Shown here piece after piece: positions 1 through 8,134 of a stretch of 19,047 bases of DNA. Source of the DNA: Entamoeba invadens IP1 (taxonomy: Eukaryota; Evosea; Mastigamoebida; Endamoebidae); contig NW_004191799.1 of the NCBI RefSeq assembly GCF_000330505.1, forward strand, positions 1 through 19,047, read 5' to 3'. The position numbers and the translations under genes were made by a program. Positions within the stretch are counted from its first letter, which is position 1. The number at the start of each line of letters is the position of its first letter. The notes below the pieces were generated by a model that saw nothing but the letters and a program-made list of their open reading frames with translations, was not told the origin of the DNA and searched no databases.

Positions 1-748
1 CATGTGTTTAAAAAACAACAAAACAATTAAAACATTGTTCAAATAACACACTTTGAAATGGTTTTATATATTTTATTATAATTTAAAACATTTTTTGTTC
101 ACGATAGAGATCTAGTCGTTGGGGTATAACAAGATTAATAATTCAAATGAAATAACTTTTTGTACACTATTAAATTATACATAATTAACAACTTAAATGT
201 TTAAATTATTTTCTAACAATTTCTATTTATATTTTGCAACGTTTGTTAAACTTTATTAAACTTTTGCAAAATAAAGATTTAAAAATCGGTGTTTAAACTA
301 TTATTTTGGTTGATTTATTGATATGAAATGTAAAAAATTACATTATTCTCAAATATATTAATATTGAAAACATTAAAAAATAAAAATAATAGAATAATTA
401 AAATAATTAATGTATTTAAATGAATAAATATACTATTTTATTAGTTTTAAATTAATTCCTCTTTTATTATATTTATATTAAAACTTAAATGATCAAAATG
501 TGTTTTAATGTATTATTATTTAATAAATTTCTGACATATAAAATTTACTCATTACTTTAATTTAATTAAAATACAATTTAAATATTAACCGACAAATATA
601 AAACATTCTTACAATTTGAATATTCAATTTCAATTAAATATGTCGACAGTAATATTCTACACAGTTGTATCGATTAATTTTAACAAAAAAAAACAATTAA
701 AAAAGTAGATTAAGTAAAACAATTCGAATTACTGTGTTGTATCTATTT
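1..748. other. AT-rich intergenic sequence
   Basis: No open reading frame with coding character, no tRNA-like or rRNA-like sequence and no clear terminal inverted repeat was found here. The stretch is almost entirely A/T homopolymer-rich spacer, typical of amoebic intergenic DNA. Its right end leads into the promoter motifs of the gene starting at 863. Confidence 0.6.
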
Positions 749-761
749 CCTCTTTGCAAAT
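749..761 (+). promoter_or_regulatory. Shared upstream box CCTCTTTGCAAAT
   Basis: The 13-mer CCTCTTTGCAAAT lies 114 bp upstream of the ATG at 863. The same 13-mer is found at 14639-14651, 108 bp upstream of the paralogue's ATG. The sequence between this box and the core promoter has diverged in the two copies, so its retention suggests a protein-binding site. No factor is assigned. Confidence 0.45.
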
Positions 762-825
762 TTCATGTTATAAAAATATTCATTTGAAAACATTTAACTC
801 GTCACTAAACAACAATAAAAAAATT

Positions 826-851
826 GATTATATAAAAGCGTGTTTTAACTT
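826..851 (+). promoter_or_regulatory. Core promoter, TATA-like, with start region
   Basis: GATTATATAAAAGCG followed by TGTTTTAACTT begins 37 bp before the ATG. The paralogue has GATTATATAAAAACG followed by CGTTTTAACTT, also 37 bp before its ATG. The TATATAAAA part matches the position of the Entamoeba TATA-like element near -30, and the short distance to the ATG fits the very short 5' UTRs of this genus. The role is inferred from conservation and position. Confidence 0.55.
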
Positions 852-862
852 TGAAAAAATAT

Positions 863-1429
863 ATGTTCGCTCTTCTTCTTATTACTTTGGCTACAGCAAA
901 ATACGCTGTTGTTTCTAACGATAATGGATCTTCTGCGGTATTCAAATTTGGTCAATGCTACTATTTGATGTTAAATAATTACATTAAAATAGAAGAAAAT
1001 GGTGACAAGGTTAAAGGATACTTGTCTAATAAATGTGGCAATTGGGTTGAACAAGACAGTTCCGAAACTGGGGATTATAAGAGCCAAAGTGACTTGCCAG
1101 ACTATTACTATGTTCAGTATATATATTCTGATGCAAAGAACTGTGAATTCGGTGAAAGTGATGCTCATCCTCTCGAAGTGTTATATCCACAATGCACTAA
1201 AGTTACATCAGTATCTTCTTATTCTGTAAAGGCTGAAATTAAAGACAAAAAGATTACATTGACTACTTATAATACACAAGATTGCACTGGAGCTGCTGAT
1301 GCTACTACAGAACCCATGACCTATGAACTCGAAAAATGCACAACAGCTGATGAAGAATACTACATGTTTTCCGAAGGTGCATTTGAGGTCTTTGCGTTCC
1401 TCGCTCTTTTCATTGCTTTCTTGTTTTAA
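863..1429 (+). CDS. Small secreted Cys-containing protein, probably GPI-anchored (paralogue 1)
   Basis: This 188-residue protein belongs to no family I can name. It begins with a hydrophobic signal peptide (MFALLLITLATAKYA). The mature part has six cysteines, in the contexts QCYY, KCGNW, NCEFGE, QCTK, DCTG and KCTT, which would allow three disulfides. It ends with SEGAF followed by a hydrophobic tail (FAFLALFIAFLF) and no basic residue, as in a GPI-attachment signal. The ATG at 863 is chosen because the reading frame upstream offers only a TTG, and because the paralogue at 14747 starts at the same residue. Both CDSs are 567 bp with no net indel. A surface location is inferred; a single-pass membrane anchor is the alternative to GPI. 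The mature part is acidic. Confidence 0.85.
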   Translation: MFALLLITLATAKYAVVSNDNGSSAVFKFGQCYYLMLNNYIKIEENGDKVKGYLSNKCGNWVEQDSSETGDYKSQSDLPDYYYVQYIYSDAKNCEFGESDAHPLEVLYPQCTKVTSVSSYSVKAEIKDKKITLTTYNTQDCTGAADATTEPMTYELEKCTTADEEYYMFSEGAFEVFAFLALFIAFLF

Positions 1430-1515
1430 ATTTTAAAACATTTTGCTTTGATTTTTTGTTTTTTTTGTAAAGGTTTACATAATTTTTTAACTTCTTTTTA
1501 TATCTCTGATTTATT
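1373..1515 (+). repeat. 143-bp block identical to 15257-15399 (CDS end plus 3' flank)
   Basis: From codon GAA of the C-terminal signal through the stop and 86 bp of 3' flank, the sequence matches 15257-15399 base for base on reading. The preceding CDS has many differences. Identity stops abruptly after TGATTTATT in both copies. It probably includes the 3' UTR and polyadenylation site. Gene conversion, or strong constraint on the anchor signal plus 3' UTR, could explain it. Confidence 0.85.
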
Positions 1516-1629
1516 TTCAATAAAAATGTACAAATAGTATTTGGATACAAATTCAATAAAACAAGTAGAGATGGTTGAAGTGAAAAAAAGAACAATTAAG
1601 CAAAATTCAAACAATTGTAAAATGTGTTA

Positions 1630-1855
1630 AAGACCAACAGAAAATAGTCGTACAGCAAGAAAATAGTCGTACACTTGTGATTTTAGTATCAAACAAACCG
1701 AAAAATCGGGAATATTTTTTCACATATAAAATTTGACTAAACAATCAGGAAAATGATTGGGTTTTAAAAAATAAAAACCCGACTTTATACAGAAAAATAC
1801 CTTAAAACAATGTGTACGACTATTTTCTGCTGTACGACAGTTTTCTGGTGCTCTT
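1630..1855. mobile_element. 226-bp Tc1/mariner-type MITE with duplicated motif in each end
   Basis: The left end (1630-1674) and the reverse complement of the right end (1812-1855) match over about 44 bp with few mismatches. The outer ends read AAGACCAACAG and CTGGTGCTCTT. Both are flanked by TA (1628-1629 and 1856-1857), the target site of Tc1/mariner elements. Each end carries a tandem pair of AGAAAATAGTCGTACA separated by about three bases, likely two transposase binding sites. There is no coding content, so it would need an enzyme supplied in trans. Confidence 0.8.
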
Positions 1856-2018
1856 TATATGTATTTCATTTAAAGAGACATTTAACTGACATTCAACAAT
1901 ATGTTAAAAAATTGTTGTGTGGAAAATCAATTAAAAACAATTTGTATAATAAAAACTTGTTTTTTATTTTAATTTCACATGGTTATATTGTTATTCAGTT
2001 TATCAACATTTCAATTGT

Positions 2019-2108
2019 TTAGCTCTCTCCCATAATCACATTTTTGGTTAATGATAGAACAACTTTGGCATTGTCAACTGTGACTTTTCTTTGAATATCA
2101 AAAATTGA
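2019..2108 (-). pseudogene. Possible short coding relic (unrecognised)
   Basis: On the minus strand, a 29-codon frame bounded by stops has a protein-like composition, including VTVDNAKVVLSLTKNV. It lies between two Tc1-like elements and has no start codon. I do not recognise it. It may be the last piece of a gene broken up by insertions, or chance. Confidence 0.15.
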
Positions 2109-2455
2109 TTAATTGCCATCACAATTTAAATATAAATCTGATGGATAATACAGTCGTTGAAAATACTTTTTGAATTTTCATTTTCATTTTCTTTAACATA
2201 AAAATAATATCTCCAAAAGGAATTATTAAAACAAACACTGTATATTATTTTTAATGTTGATTAACAATGTCAATAAAATAAAATTTTGTTGTGTAAAAAA
2301 AACAATAATACAGCATGGACACTCTGCCTTTTGCAAACCTTTATTTTATGCAAGGATTTTATTATTTAATTTATTATTACAAAACCATTTAAATAGTTAA
2401 AATAATTTAATTCTAAAAATACCAGACTCTCTGCCTTATGCAAAAAGCTATTTTG

Positions 2456-2809
2456 ATGTTGTTTTTGGATAGATTTGAACGAGAAAACCAGAACTTTAAA
2501 ACAATACTAATTCAATGTTTAATGTCTCTACACAGCGTTTTTGGCCAACGTAAAGCGGAATCCCCGATACCGGTTTGTATATTCTTTGTTTTGTTTTAAA
2601 TGGTATAAGATACTTATTACCAGCTGGTCTTGTTGCCAATGGAAATATTATTGCGCAAAAATATGTTAATAACACAAACTATGTCAACAAACTCGCTTTG
2701 GACAGCGTTTACTGACTTTCTTACTTTAGCTGGTGTCCAAAACATTGAAATAAGATGGGTTGTCATTGATGATCGTTATAAACGACCACATTCTTACGAT
2801 GCTTATTGA
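2456..2809 (+). pseudogene. Tc1/IS630-type transposase relic
   Basis: Two plus-strand frames carry recognisable pieces of a DDE transposase. The first (from 2456) has LFLDRFE, with the first catalytic Asp at 2468-2470, followed by SVFGQRKAESPIPV, which fits the small, Gly/Arg-containing segment after the first Asp in this superfamily. The second (2681-2809) has WTAFTDFL and RWVVIDDRYKRPHS, with the second Asp at 2768-2770, about 100 residues after the first as expected. Stops and frame changes separate the pieces. No third catalytic acid can be seen beyond 2810, where sequence becomes featureless AT. The family assignment rests on motif spacing and the flanking TIRs. Confidence 0.5.
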
Positions 2810-2838
2810 TCTTTACAATTGTTATAATTGTAAAGATC
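2808..2838. repeat. Perfect 13-bp hairpin
   Basis: GATCTTTACAATT, a GTTAT loop, then AATTGTAAAGATC form a perfect inverted repeat directly after the transposase relic's stop at 2807-2809. It may be a remnant terminator or simply a palindrome made by transposon debris. Confidence 0.5.
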
Positions 2839-3265
2839 GAATAATTCAAATAATTCTTATATTAATCAAATTATTAAATTATTTAAAATAGCATATGTTT
2901 TTTAATAAACTGCTATGAACATGATATAATAATAATATATCACGACATATAAAATATAATTAACATAAATAATATTCTTTATTAAAAAATAATTTATTGT
3001 TTATTAATTATGGGGTTTTTTTACACACAATAACAAAATTGAAATCATTTGTTTTTTTTGATTTAATTTTGTGTTTTTTTTACCAATTTTTGGAAAAATC
3101 TAAAAATTGTTTATATTATAAAATAATTATATATTATAACATTTTCTTGCATAAGGTAAAGTTTCACATAAGCTAAAATCACCATATTGTACATGTCATC
3201 GAAAAGAAAAACTTATTCCACCACCACCTCTAAAAATAGATAAACTTTTTACTATTTGATATAAT

Positions 3266-3475
3266 ATGCAACTTATAATTTTAATAAATAAGAATATTAG
3301 TAAATATTTCGTCTGGTTCCCGAATTCAAGAAATGCCGAAAAATCACCTCGAGTTAGTGGAAACCAAGTGAGACGGAGCATTGAAAAGAAGGCTCTGAAG
3401 GACGCACTCAAACAGTCTGTTTGTGCACCGTTTCACCCACTTTCCAAGTCCTCCCTTGGCGCGGATCCCCCCTGA
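3266..3475 (+). other. Unassigned reading frame with protein-like composition
   Basis: A 69-codon frame includes a charged, helix-like segment (RRSIEKKALKDALKQS) and runs into the GC-rich palindrome at 3420. GC content from about 3310 is far above the surroundings, unlike normal intergenic DNA here. No known domain is recognised and there is no matching promoter. It could be a remnant of a retroelement or of a captured gene. The antisense frame 3196-3411 is equally open, so coding status is doubtful. Confidence 0.2.
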
Positions 3476-3551
3476 TCCCCCCAAGCGGGGGAATCACATC
3501 CGCGTCCACACAGTACGGACAAGGAAGGTGGGTGACATGGAAACGCACAAA
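3420..3551. repeat. 132-bp GC-rich imperfect palindrome
   Basis: The left arm starts TTTGTGC and contains ACCCACTTTCC. The right arm, reverse complemented, starts TTTGTGC and contains ACCCACCTTCC. Inner arms pair GCGGAT with ATCCGC, and the centre is a C5/G5 hairpin with loop CAAGC. The core is strongly GC-rich in an AT-rich genome. It could be a structured RNA, a miniature foldback element or a transposon end. No target-site duplication is clear. Confidence 0.6.
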
Positions 3552-3698
3552 TAGTATCTGAAAAATGGACTCCCTTTAAAAAACACTTGCGGCAAATATT
3601 TTATTTTGGTAAACGGGGTAATGGTGGGAAAGGAAAGTGTCAAATAATTGTCTAATAATTTAACAAAAAAATAATTATTTTATTTTGAAATTATTTAA
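3552..3698. other. Spacer left of the MULE
   Basis: No gene is seen. It should be the original left flank of the MULE. It does not encode a signal peptide or CxxC segment that would fit the missing start of the kinase gene found at the MULE's other side. Confidence 0.5.
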
Positions 3699-3718
3699 AA
3701 ACCCAAACTCAACACGTA
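3699..3718 (+). repeat. MULE left TIR, outer 20 bp
   Basis: AAACCCAAACTCAACACG followed by TA matches, inverted, the end at 9592-9611 with about three mismatches. It is separated from the rest of the left TIR by the Tc1-like insertion at 3719-4828. Confidence 0.7.
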
Positions 3719-4828
3719 CAGATAAAGGAAAATATTGGTGACAATGATAAAGTCGGTGACAAATAAATAATGTTTTATAAAACAAAAAATATTATTAACA
3801 TTTTGATAATGAGTAAATTGAACCAACACTTGTGTCAATCTTTTTGCATATAGTGTTGTACACATTGTAACGCCTTTTTCTTATTATTTAATGAACAATT
3901 CACAGAAGATTTTGGCTCTATAACAAAACCGAATAAAAAAAACTCGTTAACTTTAAAGAAATAACACACAACATTAGAATTTAAAAAATAGAAAGAAAAC
4001 AATCAATCAGCAACAAATAAAATGATTATCTTGTCATTTCGAAATAAAGAGATAGTTTCTCGTAATGTTGAAAGCGCTTCCACCTTTTTATTGATATATA
4101 AAGTGTATTTCGACTTGTCAAATGGTTTTAGACCGTTTTTCCTGACAACAGTATTTCCCAATCAAACAACAATGATTAAACTCACAGCCCCAACAACTAA
4201 GTTAATCTCGTTAACATTGAAGACCTTGACTCCAAACAAAAAGAGATAATAAATGAGATCTCAGTCTGCCACATCAAAGAAGTGACAGGTCTTATTGTGC
4301 TTGATCGATCCAACGAAGGTCTAAATAATCAGATTTTTTCAGAAAAAAAAGAAAAAAACTATGTAAAGAACAAACCCGTTATAATGAATTTGTAAGATTG
4401 TTCCCCCTTCTATCATCTCAACTAAACTCGTTGTAATTTAAAGTTTACAATGCCAATGGTTGGAAGAGTATCTTGATTTCTATTGTCTTTGGTTAATTCA
4501 AGTGAGTTTTGTGGATGAGGGTTCGTGGTTTCAATGATAATCATTTATTTTTATTATTGAATTTTTTTTAATTAAGATCACTTTTTTCAGAAAAGCTTGA
4601 ATGTATTATTGCCCTTTTAGTGTTTTTAAAATTTAAAGTCTTTTTTCCCCTTAATTTTTTGGAAAACAACGAAAAATTGCATATGAGTAATGTCACCTAC
4701 TTTACCTTTATTATCCATTTATTGGGGATCAAAAACCCGGATAAATAGAGTAATACAACTATTGAACTATATACTTCCCCAGAAAAACGGATTATTTATG
4801 TTTTGTCACAGACTTTATCCTTCATCTG
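3719..4828. mobile_element. Tc1-like element inserted in the MULE left TIR
   Basis: The left end reads CAGATAAAGG and later ATAAAGTCGGTGACAAAT. The right end, reverse complemented, reads CAGATGAAGGATAAAGTC and then TGTGACAAAACATAAATAAT. TA flanks both ends (3717-3718 and 4829-4830). Removing 1110 bp plus one TA rejoins CAACACG to TATACAGTTTATTGAG, which matches the intact right MULE end (CAACACGTATACAATTTATT when inverted). GGTGACA-type motifs recur near the ends (3737, 3755, and inverted near 4693), probably binding sites. The coding content is decayed and unrecognised. Confidence 0.7.
4022..4394 (+). pseudogene. Decayed unrecognised ORF remnant inside the Tc1-like element
   Basis: A frame from ATG 4022 runs to 4249, containing FRNKEIVSRNVESA. 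An overlapping frame from about 4200 to 4394 continues with IEDLDSKQKEIINEI and IKEVTGLIVLDRSNEG, which look like real coding sequence shifted in frame. Together they could be pieces of the element's protein. No catalytic DDE motif or helix-turn-helix is recognised, so the function is unassigned. Confidence 0.3.
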
Positions 4829-5140
4829 TATACAGTTTATTGAGATAATTTTTGAAATTATTTACTATCAAAAAAGAAAGATATAAAACACCATATGTAA
4901 TGGTTATATTAACTATAATTTGTACTCATTAAAAAGAGAAAAACGTTTTTGTTTCATTCGCAAAGAAAAGATTAACATTTTGAATAATGTAAAATATAAG
5001 TTAAATATAATTTTATTTCGAATTAACTTTGAATAATTTATTGTTTAATATTCTATAACACTTATTTATAAGCAATGTTTATTTATTAAATTAAAATAAG
5101 ATAAAACCATTAAAATTAGTTGTTATATACTTATTAATTT
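4829..5140 (+). repeat. MULE left TIR, main part
   Basis: Beginning TATACAGTTTATTGAGA, this stretch matches, inverted, first 9372-9593, then 8699-8757, then 7371-7408. Agreement is high, for example TAATGGTTATATTAACTATA and AAGCAATGTTTATTTATTAA in both arms. Similarity fades after about 5140. Confidence 0.85.
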
Positions 5141-5578
5141 TGAAACCAAAATATTTAATAAATTCCAACCAACTTAATGATGTTCATTTCAAATAGTTAG
5201 AACAACAAAAAATGTGCCTTTTATTCAACTTTGGAATATATTATCATTACTTACTAAGAATAATCTAAAGGCTAAAATAATTTTGGACATCTATAATTCA
5301 ACAAATATTCCAATTTTATGTGTGTTAAAACAAAAAACCAAGTCCAACGCATAGACTTAATTCGGTTCACAACACGATAATCATTGGTCTCTACAACATG
5401 TTGGGAACAACACTGACATGTTTATGTACTGAGATTATTAAACAATTTTGTTATATTTCCACTGAAATGTTTTCGTTTCAGATATACCAGCAAAACATAC
5501 TCATTCCGATTCCCCCAAACAAATTTATGAATGCAAGTCATTTGGTTATTGTTCTTCTGTTGATATTTTTTGTTTGAA
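5141..5578 (+). other. MULE interior, 5' part
   Basis: Internal MULE sequence between the left TIR and the first recognisable transposase pieces. Short plus-strand frames near 5418-5574 might be the transposase N-terminus, but they are too eroded to assign. Confidence 0.4.
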
Positions 5579-7036
5579 ATGAATTTTTTTAACAAATGGC
5601 ACACTGACCACGATGAGACATCGTTAACAAAGGGTTTCCATGACTTAATTTTACACGATAAAAGATTTACAATTTTTAAAGACGCAAAAATAATATGAGT
5701 TTTCAAATATCAAGAAAGAAACATGATTTGACTTATCTTCCACAAACAATCTATGACATAAGAAAAAAAAACTTACAAAAACCAGACAATCAAACAAGCC
5801 AATCAAATTAAAGTTTACTTAGACTCACTTACAGACTTTTCAACTGTGTTGTTTACAGACTAACAAGAGCGTTTTGTTAGATGTTTCTGTATTAACACGT
5901 TATCATTATGCGAATATGATAATTCTTGTCTGGTAATCGATGATACGCATTGTACAAATAAGTTTTTTAAACCACTTTTTGCTGTCATTTATAAAAAGAA
6001 TAACACAGGTAGATTGCTATCGTTTGGGTTTTTAAGAGATTCATTCAAACAAACTTTTGAGGAAAATCTGAAAGAACTTAAAAGTCGTTTTGACGAGAGA
6101 GGATTTTCATTGATTGGTTTTTCATGTGGTCGCTCTGAAGCACAATCTTTAGCTCTCTATGCAGTATTATATAAAACACGTAAAAATCAGACATTGTTGG
6201 TTGCACATTCACAGGAATTTAGAAAAACATTTTTCTTGTGAAGATGAAATCATTCAGTTGTTTGACTCAATGTTCCGGGAAAACACGAACATTGTTAAAG
6301 CCGAAGCACTCTTTTTGCAAAACTTACTTTATTAATCTCAAATAAAAATGTCCATTCTTTTAAAATTAAAGATCAAATGTCTCCAAATGATAACGAAGAA
6401 TACTTGGACTTCCTAACTCTTGTGTTATCATCAGACATTTTTCCTTTGGAAAACATCAAAAATCGCTCCAATGAATATAAAGTACTTAGAACGCTATTTG
6501 ATATCAAATACACCTTTTTATTTTCTCAAGTGTGCCAACAACTATATTCCAGTTCAAATTTTGCAGAGGGATTGTTTTCTCATGCCAAAGAACCAATCAG
6601 TCGTAAAACAGCAACTTTAATGGAAGTTGTAAAGGCTTTTGTTTTATATACTCGACAACTACAATTAAAAGTAACAACGTTTTCAGAAGAACAGCTAAAA
6701 GCACTCAAATTACTTGTCCTAATAAATATGTTAAAAAATATGACTTCTAACGCCGTTGATATACTATTAGACAACTTTGATACTTTTATTTGCATGAGTA
6801 AATGTCCAGCCGGCAATGGAAGTAATTGTATGTGTAGAATGTATCAAGAAATTGGAATTCCTTGTAATCATATGATTTATTTTCGAAAAAGAGGTGGGGA
6901 TGCATTTAATATTTCAAAGTGTCCACCGGGATATTTTAAGGATATCAGAGGTAATAGAAGATTGATTGTGAAAGGCTTGTGTCGCTCACCACTGTTTTCT
7001 AAATGTGATTTTTTGAGACAAATCTTATTGTCCTAA
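5579..7036 (+). pseudogene. MULE transposase, broken
   Basis: Pieces of one Mutator-type transposase lie in successive frames. From 5579, WHTDHDETSLTKGFH and then ISRKKHDLTYLPQTIYDIRK resemble the N-terminal region. Open frame 5864-6241 has CLVIDDTHCTNKFFKPLFAV, the signature around the first catalytic Asp (5939-5944). The second motif, expected as xDRSEAQ, reads CGRSEAQ: codon 6128-6130 is GGT, so the Asp is lost. A frameshifted piece covers about 6230-6334. The last frame, to 7036, has SSSNFAEGLFSHAKEP with the third acid (GAG 6566-6568), and a SWIM zinc finger C-x-C...C-x-H (C151, C153, C163, H165 from the ATG at 6377). Frameshifts, stops and the lost Asp make it inactive. Confidence 0.8.
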
Positions 7037-7370
7037 AAAGTGTTCACAAAATTAAAATTGTAACAAAAATGGTTTACTCTGTGAAGAAGATGTAAAGAAA
7101 AACTGTTTGATTTAACACACAAATTGAAAAGTAAAACAATATTTAAAAAAGTTGTTGGATTGGTTGAATAAATTGATAATTAAAATAAATAAAAACGGTT
7201 ATATCGAAGACGATATTAAAGATTTTATGATAATCATATGTCCTGGTAAAAAAAACTAAAACATTTAAAAAACCTCGATGAATCGTTGTCAAATAGACGC
7301 AAAAAATACAAATATGTGTAAAAAACAAATTAGAAAATGAAAGTAAACCAAAAAAACTAAAAGAAGTTTA
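7037..7370. other. MULE interior, 3' non-coding part
   Basis: AT-rich sequence between the transposase stop and the inner end of the right TIR. No coding or structural signal was seen. Confidence 0.5.
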
Positions 7371-7408
7371 GTTTTATAAGTATACAACAACTAATTTTAA
7401 TGATTTTA
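7371..7408 (-). repeat. MULE right TIR, inner fragment
   Basis: Reverse complemented, it reads TCATTAAAATTAGTTG and then TTGTATACTTAT, matching 5105-5134 of the left TIR. It ends at the TA (7407-7408) where the foldback element is inserted. Confidence 0.75.
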
Positions 7409-7767
7409 CAGTCTGAGTTTGTTTAAAAATAATGTTTTTTCGACTGAATTAGTCATTTTTTATAATATTAGTTAGATTTTTTGTTAAAAGGATGTTTTTT
7501 AATAAAATAGATTGATTATAATAAATTAGATATAATTTTTGCCAATTAGGAATAATTACCATAATGAGGTAATATTTTTGTTAAATTAGATTTTATTATT
7601 ATTATTCGAGGTATTATTATAATAAAAATAGGTTGAATTACCAAAACATTAGGTATATTTACGGTAAATAGGTACATTTTTCGAACTTTAGATTTATTTA
7701 CAAAAATTTTAGGCACAATTTATTTGAGATATTATACATTTATTTTCAATTTAGTCATTATTTAAAT
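7409..7767 (+). repeat. Foldback left arm, about 20-bp phased repeats
   Basis: The A of each AG core falls at 7489, 7509, 7528, 7548, 7567, 7588, 7609, 7630, 7651, 7670, 7690 and 7711, a spacing of 19-21 bp, close to two helical turns. Typical unit starts are TTAGAT, TTAGGA, GAGGTA and TAGGTA, followed by T-rich sequence. The spacing is less regular in the outer 70 bp and the inner 50 bp. Confidence 0.8.
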
Positions 7768-8134
7768 TATAAAAAAGTGTTAATTTAATGACCAATCATC
7801 ACCATGAGTTTTCCATTCTTTAAACAAACGATTCTTTTTTTGCGTTTGTAAAACGTGTGTATTCGCGCTTTTAATGGTGTTGTATAATTTGCAAAGTTGT
7901 TTTTTTGGAATCTTTTTCATTTTTTCAATGGGTGGTATGCTTTGATGATGTTATCGAATCGATATTACTGGTTGACTGCTTGTTGATATTGGTGCATTTT
8001 GAGTGTAATTCAAATTTTCCTTTGATCTCATCTATTGATGTATTGTAAAGTAAACATGTTGTTTTTGTTTTAATTAAACGATTAAATTGGAAAATATTAA
8101 ATTAACAAGTTTGAAATTGTAAAAAAAATGTTTA

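Larger units (their letters stand above)
2311..3189 (+). mobile_element. Decayed Tc1/mariner-like element, 879 bp
   Basis: The left end reads CAGCATGGACACTCTGCC and the reverse-complemented right end reads CAATATGGTGATTTTAGC. Both continue into a similar AAAC-TTTA-TTATGCAAG block, giving a diverged TIR of about 46 bp. TA dinucleotides flank both ends (2309-2310 and 3190-3191). The interior contains a broken transposase (2456-2809). A second copy of the CTCTGCCTT-TGCAA motif sits at 2428-2442. The right third is pure AT debris, so the element is dead. Confidence 0.7.

Noticed and set aside
851..862. Extending the first surface-protein CDS upstream to a TTG at 851.
   Set aside because: Entamoeba starts at ATG. 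The paralogue starts at the equivalent ATG and the TTG overlaps the conserved promoter block.
1810..2022. 70-codon plus-strand frame.
   Set aside because: Its first part is the right TIR of the 226-bp MITE and the rest is AT-rich low-complexity sequence.
3420..3551. tRNA or 5S rRNA gene in the GC-rich patch.
   Set aside because: No T-loop or anticodon-arm arrangement fits; the sequence is a single long imperfect hairpin.
4829..4834. GTATAC/TATACA as the MULE boundary with a palindromic target duplication.
   Set aside because: After removing the Tc1-like insertion, the match to the other TIR continues 18 bp further outward to 3699, so this is internal TIR sequence.
5422..5706. 94-codon minus-strand frame.
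   Set aside because: It lies antisense to the N-terminal relic of the MULE transposase and has no recognisable feature.
7143..7328. 61-codon minus-strand frame in the MULE interior.
   Set aside because: Phe/Ile/Tyr-rich composition expected from AT-rich non-coding DNA.
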